Source of the DNA: Cryobacterium sp.
GTDB lineage: Bacteria; Actinomycetota; Actinomycetes; Actinomycetales; Microbacteriaceae
Reading direction: 5' to 3'
DNA: 48,182 nt
Assembly: GCA_019638935.1 (NCBI GenBank)
Contig: JAHBSW010000016.1
Span: 1-48,182, forward strand
The notes beneath the pieces were generated by a model that ran no database searches, had not been told where the DNA came from, and saw nothing but the letters and a program-made list of their open reading frames with translations. Positions within the stretch are counted from its first letter, which is position 1. The number at the start of each line of letters is the position of its first letter. Shown here piece after piece: positions 16,786 to 23,965 of this stretch. The translations under genes and the position numbers were made by a program.

Positions 16786-17019
16786 ATGGACGAAGAATCG
16801 TTGCTCCGCATGGTCGAGGCGATCGCTGAGGTCGCGCCCGGTACGGTGACGCTCGAAACAGAGCTCGATGCCCTGAACTGGGACTCGCTCGCTAATCTTG
16901 GTTTCATCTCCGAAGTGGACAGCGCTCTGGATGTGACGGTGTCGGCGGAGCAGCTCAGCAAGGCGGCGACAGTCGCGGACCTCGGCGCTGTAGTGCGAGA
17001 TGCCACGAACGGGAAGTAA
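16786..17019 (+). CDS. Acyl carrier protein (dedicated)
   Basis: A 77-aa four-helix carrier protein. Serine 34 in NWDSLANL is the expected phosphopantetheine site (DSL motif). It differs from a housekeeping AcpP, and it lies in a glycan locus directly before an SDR and a KAS III. A dedicated role in building a short acyl group for a sugar is therefore likely. Its last 20 bases overlap the start of the reductase gene, which suggests tight coupling. A carrier for an aminoacyl or hydroxyacyl unit is the alternative. Confidence 0.85.
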   Translation: MDEESLLRMVEAIAEVAPGTVTLETELDALNWDSLANLGFISEVDSALDVTVSAEQLSKAATVADLGAVVRDATNGK

Positions 17020-17779
17020 TCCGCAGGATTTCCTTCAGCTCGGAGGCAGAAGGCTCCTCATTACGGGCGCCAGTTCCGGGATCGGGCGTTCCGTTGCGGT
17101 GCTGGCGGCGCGTCACGGAGCGCGTGTCGCGCTCGTCGCTCGTCGCGGCGACGAGCTCGACCTAGTGCTCTCTGAGTTGCACGGCGAGGGACATCTAGCT
17201 GTTCCGTTCGATGTGACCGAGTTCGATGCCATCCCCGACATGATTGATGAAGTCGTCAGCGAGGTCGGGTTGCTCGATGGACTCGTGCACGCTGCGGGGA
17301 TCCACCGGGCAGCGGCTCTTCGTCAGGCAACACCGCAGCATGTTGAGGAGTTGATCGGTGTCAACCTGACCGCCCCGCTCATGCTTACGCGGGCTTTTCG
17401 GCGCCCGCATGTGCGTGGAGCAGACCCCAGCGTGGTCTTCATCAGTTCCGCCGCCTCCATGGTTGGCGAACCGGGGGTCAGCGGCTATTCAGCGTCGAAG
17501 GGGGCGCTCAACTCTCTGTCGAGATCTCTCGCGGTCGAGCTTAATCGTGAGGGTATCCGTTGCAACACGATCGCGGCGGGGGTCGTTCAGACGCCATTGA
17601 CTCAGGGCCTCCGTGAAATGGTGGGGGAGGCAGCCTGGGGTGAAATCGCCTCAGCACACCCGCTGGGAATCGGTGAGGCTAGCGATGTCGCTCATGCGGT
17701 GCTGTTCTTGCTCTCTCCAGCTTCGCGGTGGATGCTCGGTGCGACCGTTGCCGTTGATGGCGGCTACACATCCCGATAA
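17000..17779 (+). CDS. FabG-like short-chain dehydrogenase/reductase
   Basis: The 259-aa classical SDR has TGASSGIG (about residues 23-30) for NAD(P) binding, HAAGI in the NNAG position, the catalytic Ser in FISSAASM and the YSASK motif. It ends WMLGATVAVDGGY, the usual FabG-type tail. Placed between the ACP and the KAS III genes, its likely job is to reduce the 3-oxoacyl-ACP product to 3-hydroxyacyl-ACP. The ATG at 17000 lies inside the ACP gene; no better start exists downstream. A sugar ketoreductase is a less likely alternative. Confidence 0.87.
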   Translation: MPRTGSNPQDFLQLGGRRLLITGASSGIGRSVAVLAARHGARVALVARRGDELDLVLSELHGEGHLAVPFDVTEFDAIPDMIDEVVSEVGLLDGLVHAAGIHRAAALRQATPQHVEELIGVNLTAPLMLTRAFRRPHVRGADPSVVFISSAASMVGEPGVSGYSASKGALNSLSRSLAVELNREGIRCNTIAAGVVQTPLTQGLREMVGEAAWGEIASAHPLGIGEASDVAHAVLFLLSPASRWMLGATVAVDGGYTSR

Positions 17780-17795
17780 GAAAGGTGGTGCGGCA

Positions 17796-18809
17796 GTGAT
17801 TTCTGCCTTTATCGCTGACGTTGCGTATTACCTTCCGTCAGGTTCCGTGACGAATGATGATCTCTCGCGAGCATTCCCGGAGTGGAGTGTCGACAAGATC
17901 AGCGCGAAAACCGGTATCGAGGTTCGGCACATCGCCGGACCGGACGAGTTCACCTCGGATCTGGCCACCGGTGCGGCGAGGGCGCTCGCCAGTGCGGGGC
18001 GCGTCGATCTCAACGAGGTCGACTACTTGATCGTCTGCACGCAGAGTCCCGATTACTTCTTGCCCACGACGGCCTGCATGGTGCACGAGAATCTTGGCCT
18101 TCGGTCTGATGCGGGAGCAATCGACATCAATCTCGGATGCTCAGGTTATGTCTACGGGATGGGGCTTGCCAAAGGTCTCATCGAGAGCGGGCAGGTTCGC
18201 AATGTGCTGCTCATCACCGCTGACACCTACAGCAAGTTTCTCAATCCGGAGGACAAGTCCGTACGAACCATCTTCGGTGATGCAGCTTCGGCAACGTTCG
18301 TCTCATCTCGTGAGAGTTCGGGTGCGGACATCTCCGCGCTGGTTTACGGGTCGGACGGAAGCGGTGCGAAACACCTCATGGTTCCCCGTGGCGGTCTTCG
18401 ACCCGGAGCGGATTTGACGCATGATGCCGAGCCAGAGGCGCGAGGGTTGCAGCCGTCTTCCTACGACCTCTATATGAACGGCCCCGAGATCTTCAATTTC
18501 ACCCTGAGGGTCGTGCCGGAGACCTTCGCGGCCGTTCTCGCGAAAGCCGAGATTTCGGAGGATGAGGTAGACCTCGTGGTCGTACACCAGGCCAATGCTT
18601 TCATGCTGGAGCATCTGCGGAAGAAGCTGGCCGTCCCCACTGAAAAGTTCTTCGTCCACATCGCGAACTGTGGGAACACCGTCTCGTCGACGATTCCCAT
18701 CGCTCTGGCCGAGGCGGCCGAATCGGGTGTGCTGCGCCGTGGAATGAATGTCCTCGTCATGGGCTTCGGGGTTGGTCTTTCCTGGGGTGGATTCATGCTT
18801 CGCTGGTAG
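17796..18809 (+). CDS. 3-oxoacyl-ACP synthase III (FabH-like)
   Basis: The 337-aa thiolase-fold enzyme keeps the full FabH triad: C115 in NLGCSGYVYG, H264 in VVVHQAN and N294 in NCGNTVSST. FabH condenses an acyl-CoA starter, often acetyl-CoA, with malonyl-ACP. With the adjacent ACP and reductase it could make acetoacetyl-ACP and then 3-hydroxybutyryl-ACP. The GTG at 17796 has AAAGGTGG at good spacing; an upstream ATG at 17613 would overlap the reductase and is rejected. Some FabH relatives transfer acyl groups to sugars instead, which is a second reading. Confidence 0.88.
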   Translation: MISAFIADVAYYLPSGSVTNDDLSRAFPEWSVDKISAKTGIEVRHIAGPDEFTSDLATGAARALASAGRVDLNEVDYLIVCTQSPDYFLPTTACMVHENLGLRSDAGAIDINLGCSGYVYGMGLAKGLIESGQVRNVLLITADTYSKFLNPEDKSVRTIFGDAASATFVSSRESSGADISALVYGSDGSGAKHLMVPRGGLRPGADLTHDAEPEARGLQPSSYDLYMNGPEIFNFTLRVVPETFAAVLAKAEISEDEVDLVVVHQANAFMLEHLRKKLAVPTEKFFVHIANCGNTVSSTIPIALAEAAESGVLRRGMNVLVMGFGVGLSWGGFMLRW

Positions 18810-18860
18810 CGTTGCTTCGCCGCGACGTTCATCAACTGTCTTTTGAGGAAGGTGGGAACC

Positions 18861-19643
18861 ATGTCAGAGGCATCGGTTCACGAGACCGCAATCGTCTCCT
18901 CGGCGGCACGCATAGCACCGTCGGTCTCGATCGGCCCCTACACGATCGTCCATGACAACGTCGTCATCGGCGAGGGGACTGTCATCGGTGCGCACTGCGA
19001 GATCGGACACCGAGCCAGCGTGCGGTCCGCGATGCCCCTCACGATCGGCGCCGAGAGTCTGATCCGCAGTCACTCCGTGCTCTATGAAGGCTCGACTCTT
19101 GGAGATCGCCTGGTGACAGGACACCACGTGACGATTCGGGAAGGAACCGTCGCAGGGATCGGGTTGCAGGTTGGAACGTTGAGCGACATCCAGGGCGACT
19201 GCGTGATTGGCGACTACACCCGGATGCACAGCAACGTCCATGTGGGCCAGGGATCGACTATCGGCAGCTTCGTCTGGCTGTTCCCCTACGTCGTCCTCAC
19301 CAATGATCCGCACCCCCCTAGCGAGGTTCGTCTTGGCGTCACCGTGCACGACTATGCGGTCGTGGCGACGATGTCGGTGCTGCTCCCGGGTGTTCGGGTT
19401 GGGGAGGGCGCCCTCATCGGTGCACACTCGTCGGTTTCTCGGGATGTCGCGGCCGATTCTGTCGTGGTCGGCTCTCCCGCAAAGTTCGTTGGTGCGGCTT
19501 CTGACATCGCATATCGAGATGGTTCAGGGGCAAAGGCCTATCCCTGGCGCTATACCTTCCACCGTGGCTATGAAGAGTCGGACGTGCGTCGCTGGCTGGC
19601 GGAGGCTGAGCGACGCGCCGCGAGTTCGACTTCGGATACGTAG
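18861..19643 (+). CDS. Left-handed beta-helix acyltransferase (sugar N-acyltransferase-like)
   Basis: The 260-aa protein is built of hexapeptide repeats (for example IAPSVSIGPYTIVHDNVVIGEGTV) through about residues 15-215, then a C-terminal helical tail. The VVGSPAKFVG end of the helix is typical of O- and N-acyltransferases of dTDP-amino sugars such as FdtC, QdtC and WbbJ relatives. It lies after ACP, SDR and KAS III, and faces the aminotransferase that would make its acceptor. Transfer of the acyl group made by this set to a 3-amino sugar is the best inference; simple acetyl transfer from acetyl-CoA is possible. The ATG at 18861 has GAGGAAGGTGGG before it. Confidence 0.85.
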   Translation: MSEASVHETAIVSSAARIAPSVSIGPYTIVHDNVVIGEGTVIGAHCEIGHRASVRSAMPLTIGAESLIRSHSVLYEGSTLGDRLVTGHHVTIREGTVAGIGLQVGTLSDIQGDCVIGDYTRMHSNVHVGQGSTIGSFVWLFPYVVLTNDPHPPSEVRLGVTVHDYAVVATMSVLLPGVRVGEGALIGAHSSVSRDVAADSVVVGSPAKFVGAASDIAYRDGSGAKAYPWRYTFHRGYEESDVRRWLAEAERRAASSTSDT

Positions 19644-19661
19644 CAGTCGGTCTGACGAATG

Positions 19662-20801
19662 CTAGATCGCGAGGAGATCGCGCGGCACTTCGGAGAGAAT
19701 CGTTGTGACGTGCTCAACCTGCGCATCAGTCATCCACGGTCCCATTGGAAGGCTGACCACTTGCTCACTGAGGGTCTGTGAGACGGGAAAGTGTGCCTCG
19801 CGATCCTCAGGGCGAAGCGCATCTACGGCGGGTTGTACCGTCATGATCGAATACGGATAGTGCACGTCCGTTCCGACACCGCGGTCACGCAGGAAGTCCT
19901 GGAACTCTTCGCGACGTGTCGAGCGAACGACGAAGTGGTGCCAGACGCTCGACAAGCTATCGACCGGTCCGAGCACCGACGACGCAGAGGCATTCGAGAG
20001 CGCTCCTCGATAGGAGGTGGCAATCGCGCGCCGTCGATCGGTCCACTGTGGGAGCTTTTCCAGATGCAGCAAGAGAATGGCGGCTTGGATCGGATCCAGG
20101 CGAGAGTTCCATCCCGTGTCGACGTGATGGTACTTCGTCGTGCCCTGGCCGTATGAGCGTCGACTCCGCACTCGGGCAGCGATGTCCGGATCATTCGTCG
20201 CGACCGCACCTGCGTCTCCGAATGCTCCAAGATTCTTAGTGGGATAGAACGAGAAGGCGCTGGCATCGCCCACTGAACCGCTCATCCCGGCGGTGGATTG
20301 CGCACCGTGGCTCTGGGCAGCATCCTCAAACAGCAGGATGTCGTGCCTGTCGGCGATCCGGCGCAACGCCAGCAAGTCGGCGGCTTGCCCGTAGAGGTGA
20401 ACCGCGAGAATCGCCCGCGTGCGTTCCGTGATCGACTGTTCGACGAGATGCGGGTCGATGTTCGCGGTCGCGTGATCGACATCGACAGGGACCGGGCGTG
20501 CTCCTGTCTGCATGACCCCCAGCCAGGTGGCGTAATACGTGAATGCGGGAACGATTACCTCGTCACCGATGCCAATACGATTCGCCTCGAGAGCTAGACG
20601 GATGGCGTCCAAGCCATTGCCGACTCCTACCATCTCGTTGACGCCGATGAACTGTGCGAACTCGATCTCGAAGCGTTCGACGAGCTCGCCGCCGATGAAC
20701 TGACCGCTGGTGAGCACTTCGTCGATGCATGCGTGCACCTCCTCGGCCTCGTTTCGAGCGAGCGCGCCCAGGTCGAAAAACGGGACGATCATCTTCGTCA
20801 T
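19662..20801 (-). CDS. DegT/DnrJ/EryC1/StrS-family PLP sugar aminotransferase (FdtB/QdtB-like)
   Basis: This 379-aa enzyme places an amino group on a keto-sugar nucleotide using PLP. Visible are GVGNGLDAIRLAL, the PLP-pocket FEDAAQSHGA and FYPTKNLGAFGDAG, where the Lys forms the Schiff base. The sequence resembles FdtB/QdtB enzymes that act at C3 of dTDP-3-keto-6-deoxyhexose. Its ATG at 20801 overlaps the stop of the ketoisomerase gene (ATGA), the normal FdtA-FdtB pairing. It converges on the acyltransferase gene at 18861-19643. Confidence 0.92.
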   Translation of the reverse strand: MTKMIVPFFDLGALARNEAEEVHACIDEVLTSGQFIGGELVERFEIEFAQFIGVNEMVGVGNGLDAIRLALEANRIGIGDEVIVPAFTYYATWLGVMQTGARPVPVDVDHATANIDPHLVEQSITERTRAILAVHLYGQAADLLALRRIADRHDILLFEDAAQSHGAQSTAGMSGSVGDASAFSFYPTKNLGAFGDAGAVATNDPDIAARVRSRRSYGQGTTKYHHVDTGWNSRLDPIQAAILLLHLEKLPQWTDRRRAIATSYRGALSNASASSVLGPVDSLSSVWHHFVVRSTRREEFQDFLRDRGVGTDVHYPYSIMTVQPAVDALRPEDREAHFPVSQTLSEQVVSLPMGPWMTDAQVEHVTTILSEVPRDLLAI

Positions 20802-21211
20802 CGCTGTGCCGCCCATTCGCGGAACTCGTCGTAGTCACGGATGTAGTCCGAAGGGTCGTACTCGTGCGACGCCAGCACCAAGGCGGTGGACCCCGCAGAG
20901 AATCCTGTCAGCGTTCGCCAATACCCCGGTGGAACAGCGAGCGCACGGTCAGGCCGGTCAAGGAAATAGTCGATTGCAGCTCGACCGTCATCGAGTGTGA
21001 CATGAAAACTTCCCGAAACCGCGATGATAAGTTGATGCAGGTCTTTGTGCGCGTGTGAGCCTCGTGTCGCATGGGAGGGCACGTCGAAAAGGAAATAAAC
21101 TCGTCTGATATCGAAAGGAAACGGAGACTCGCCTTCGATGACACTCAGCGCGCCGAGCTCGTCGCGGTAGGCCGGCAGCTCAACGATCCCCGGCTTGCTC
21201 CAGATCTCCAT
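20798..21211 (-). CDS. dTDP-4-oxo-6-deoxyglucose 3,4-ketoisomerase (FdtA/QdtA-type cupin)
   Basis: The 137-aa single-domain cupin matches the FdtA/QdtA/WxcM C-terminal family in length and motifs: RVYFLFDVP, RGSHAHKDLHQLIIAVSG with the metal-free active-site histidines, and VPPGYWRTL. It moves the keto group of the RmlB product from C4 to C3 so that the aminotransferase can act. Whether it gives the gluco (Qui3N) or galacto (Fuc3N) isomer cannot be read from the sequence. The ATG at 21211 is chosen because it gives the family length and has TATTGT 7 nt upstream; the frame open to 21349 is not needed. Confidence 0.9.
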   Translation of the reverse strand: MEIWSKPGIVELPAYRDELGALSVIEGESPFPFDIRRVYFLFDVPSHATRGSHAHKDLHQLIIAVSGSFHVTLDDGRAAIDYFLDRPDRALAVPPGYWRTLTGFSAGSTALVLASHEYDPSDYIRDYDEFREWAAQR

Positions 21212-21524
21212 GAAAGCGACAATAGCAGCAGCGCATCGCCCGATTGCCTCTGGAAGGCCCACCGCCGGCTCGGCCGCGAGCTCAGGCTGTTTGGCCTGGT
21301 TCAAGTGCGCGATCAGACCTCGAAAATCGACTAATCGGTCATGGATCAAGGCGAGAGAAAGTCTTGATTCTTGCGCATGCTCGTGATAACGGGGTTCCGG
21401 ATCGTGGTGATGACGTCACTGGCTGTGAACCCACGAGGGACACGTGGGGCTACGTTTCGATGGTCGCGAGATAGACTGTGCGGGCCACTTCGGCGTTCGC
21501 CCGCCTGCAGTCAATAGGAGCTTG
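21212..21524. promoter_or_regulatory. 313-bp divergent control region between amino-sugar and phosphonate operons
   Basis: Minus strand: TATTGT (21224-21219) stands 7 nt before the ketoisomerase ATG. Plus strand: TAGACT (21472-21477) lies about 47 nt before the PEP mutase ATG, which has AGGAG at 5 nt. Between them are the perfect palindrome TGACGTCA (21411-21418) and CCACG-agggaca-CGTGG (21431-21447), either of which could be an operator. No gene was found here. It is the longest gene-free stretch in the window. Confidence 0.45.
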
Positions 21525-22835
21525 ATGTCCAATCGGAAAACCGTTTATGTGGCCATTTCCTCCGACATCCTCCACCGCGGACACCTGAATGTCCTGGAGC
21601 AGGCCGCAAGGCTTGGAGAGGTTACGGTTGGTCTGCTCACCGACAGCGCGATCGCTACCTACAAGCGCGCTCCGCTACTGGATTGGGAGACGCGCGAGGC
21701 GACGATCGCGAATATGCGACAGGTGAGTCGGGTCGTCCCACAAGACACGCTCTCCTATGCACAGAACATTCGAGATTTTCGGCCGGACTTCGTCGTCCAC
21801 GGCGACGACTGGCGTACGGGTATTCAGTCGGTCGTGCGCGCCGAAGTGCTCAACCTGCTGTCTGAGTATGGTGGCGAGCTCGTCGAGATACCTCACACGG
21901 TGGGCGTTTCAGGTACCGATCTCGAGGCCGCTTTTCGACCCACTGCCAGTACGACCGACTCGCGCAGAGCGCAGCTTCGCCGCCTGTTGAAGATGAAGCC
22001 GTGGCTGCGTGCCATTGAGGCATCCAACGGATTGTCGGCGCTCATCGTGGAGAACGTGAAAGTCGACGATCCGGAGAACGGAGCCGTTCGAGAGTACGAC
22101 GCCATGTGGGTCAGCAGCCTATGTGATTCGACATTCAAGGGTAAGCCCGACACAGAACTGGTCGACTTCACGAGCCGCTTGCGTACGATTCACGACATCA
22201 TGGAGGTCAGTACGAAGCCGATCATTCTTGATGGTGACACGGGCGGAAGAGCCGAGCATTTTCCTCACATGATCCGCACTCTCGAGCGTGTCGGTGTTTC
22301 GGCGGTAATCATTGAGGACAAGACCGGACTAAAACAGAACTCACTGTTTGGAACCGACGCGGTTCAGACTCTCGACGATCCCCGTGAGTTCGCCATCAAA
22401 CTCAACACTGGCAAGCGGGCGCAGGTCAGTGACGATTTCATGATCATCGCGCGACTCGAAAGCCTCATCGCGGGTCTGGGTGTGGATGACGCGATCATGC
22501 GCGCGAAGATCTACATCGAGCAGGGCGGCGCTGACGGCATCATGATCCACAGTCGGCATAAAGACGGCGAAGAGATTCGGGAGTTCATGCGCCGGTTCCG
22601 TGAATACACGACGGAGATCCCCGTCATTGTCGTTCCGACCACCTATAACCACATTCCGGAGTCGGAGCTCGCCGAAATGGGTGCCAGCATCGTCATCCAT
22701 GCGAACCATCTGCTTCGATCGGCGTACCCCGCGATGCTCGACACTGCGACCAGAATTCTCGAGAACGGGCGCAGCCTGGAGGTTGACGACGAACTCATGT
22801 CGATCAAGGACGTCTTGAAGCTGATTCCCGAATGA
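21525..22835 (+). CDS. pepM: Phosphoenolpyruvate mutase with N-terminal nucleotidyltransferase-like domain
   Basis: PEP mutase makes the C-P bond by turning PEP into phosphonopyruvate, the entry to nearly all biological phosphonates. The 436-aa protein has a C-terminal PEP mutase domain (about 155-436) with the diagnostic EDKTGLKQNS at 264-273 and LDGDTGG at 235-241. The first 135 residues form a TagD/GCT-like cytidylyltransferase fold: SSDILHRGHLNVL with HRGH at 17-20, then REATI and HGDDW. That domain may bind a nucleotide or make a CMP-activated intermediate; its activity is unproven. The ATG at 21525 follows AGGAG. The stop overlaps the next start (ATGA). Confidence 0.94.
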   Translation: MSNRKTVYVAISSDILHRGHLNVLEQAARLGEVTVGLLTDSAIATYKRAPLLDWETREATIANMRQVSRVVPQDTLSYAQNIRDFRPDFVVHGDDWRTGIQSVVRAEVLNLLSEYGGELVEIPHTVGVSGTDLEAAFRPTASTTDSRRAQLRRLLKMKPWLRAIEASNGLSALIVENVKVDDPENGAVREYDAMWVSSLCDSTFKGKPDTELVDFTSRLRTIHDIMEVSTKPIILDGDTGGRAEHFPHMIRTLERVGVSAVIIEDKTGLKQNSLFGTDAVQTLDDPREFAIKLNTGKRAQVSDDFMIIARLESLIAGLGVDDAIMRAKIYIEQGGADGIMIHSRHKDGEEIREFMRRFREYTTEIPVIVVPTTYNHIPESELAEMGASIVIHANHLLRSAYPAMLDTATRILENGRSLEVDDELMSIKDVLKLIPE

Positions 22836-23965
22836 GCACCCTGGTTGAGCCGGGAGAGTTCTATGAGCTTCTCGGTGAGAACGACATCGATGTATTCGCG
22901 GGAGTTCCAGACTCCTTGTTGCAGGATTTCGCGGCATACGTTGAATCGGCCGCGTCGGCCGACAGGCACATCATCACCGCAAATGAAGGAAACGCTGTCG
23001 CTCTGGCGGGCGGTTATCACATCGCTACGGGCAAGTTCGCCGCCGTCTATCTGCAGAACTCTGGGCTGGGCAACACGGTGAATCCGCTTCTGTCGCTCGC
23101 GGACGAGGCGGTCTACGGCCTCCCCATGCTCTTGATCATCGGGTGGCGCGGCGAGCCGGGAACGGAGGACGAGCCGCAGCATGTGACCCAGGGGAGGCTC
23201 AACAACCCGTTGCTGGAGCTGATGGGCATCGAGTACGCGGTGCTCGATCCTGGTTCGTGGCGCGAGCAAGTCGACTGGGCCGTCGCCCAGCTGCGCGAGC
23301 TCAGTAAGCCTGTCGCTATCGTCGTGCGCAAGGGCGTGTTCGGAAAGTTCGCATCGGCCGAGCGTTCCACCACGCTGACGCTCAAGCGAGAGGACGCCCT
23401 CGAGGCAATCATTGACGCGATCGATCCCTCGGACTTCATCGTGTCAACAACAGGAAAGACGTCGCGCGAGGTGTTCGAGATTCGCGAACGTCGGGGCGAA
23501 GGTCACTCTCAAGACTTCCTCACAGTCGGCGGCATGGGTCATGCGTCATCGATCGCTCTCGGAATGTGCCTGGGTACGGATCGCCGCGTCTACTGCATCG
23601 ACGGCGACGGGGCGTTTCTCATGCATTTGGGCGCGGCCGTCGTCGCGGCTCAGCAGCATCGTGAGAACTTCCGCTACGTTCTTGTCAACAATGGTGCCCA
23701 TGAGTCGGTGGGCGGTCAACCGACCGTCGCGTTCGGCATCGACATCCCGGCTATCCTCATAGCCGCTGGTTTTAGTGGCGTCGAAACTGTGCGCGAGCCC
23801 GCGGATCTTCCAGCCGCGGTACGCCGTCTTGCAGACAGCTCGGGAACGGCGTTGGTCGTCGAGGTAGCGCAGGGTTCACGTGCCGATCTGGGTCGTCCGA
23901 CAAGATCACCGGCGGAGAACAAGTTCGACATGATGCGAGAATTTCAGGGGGGAGCTCCCCAATGA
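22832..23965 (+). CDS. ppd: Phosphonopyruvate decarboxylase
   Basis: This 377-aa thiamine-diphosphate enzyme pulls the unfavourable PEP mutase reaction forward by decarboxylating phosphonopyruvate to phosphonoacetaldehyde. It shows GVPDSLLQDF, the catalytic-Glu region TANEGNAVALAGGY, LQNSGLGN, and the TPP/Mg motif GDGAFLMHLG...VNNGAHES in the C-terminal half. It is full length in one chain. Its ATG overlaps the pepM stop and its own stop overlaps the next ATG, so three phosphonate genes are translationally coupled. Confidence 0.95.
   Translation: MSTLVEPGEFYELLGENDIDVFAGVPDSLLQDFAAYVESAASADRHIITANEGNAVALAGGYHIATGKFAAVYLQNSGLGNTVNPLLSLADEAVYGLPMLLIIGWRGEPGTEDEPQHVTQGRLNNPLLELMGIEYAVLDPGSWREQVDWAVAQLRELSKPVAIVVRKGVFGKFASAERSTTLTLKREDALEAIIDAIDPSDFIVSTTGKTSREVFEIRERRGEGHSQDFLTVGGMGHASSIALGMCLGTDRRVYCIDGDGAFLMHLGAAVVAAQQHRENFRYVLVNNGAHESVGGQPTVAFGIDIPAILIAAGFSGVETVREPADLPAAVRRLADSSGTALVVEVAQGSRADLGRPTRSPAENKFDMMREFQGGAPQ

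Noticed and set aside
21411-21418. TGACGTCA palindrome as a sure operator
   Set aside because: An 8-bp palindrome is expected by chance in a window this long; kept only as a possible site.
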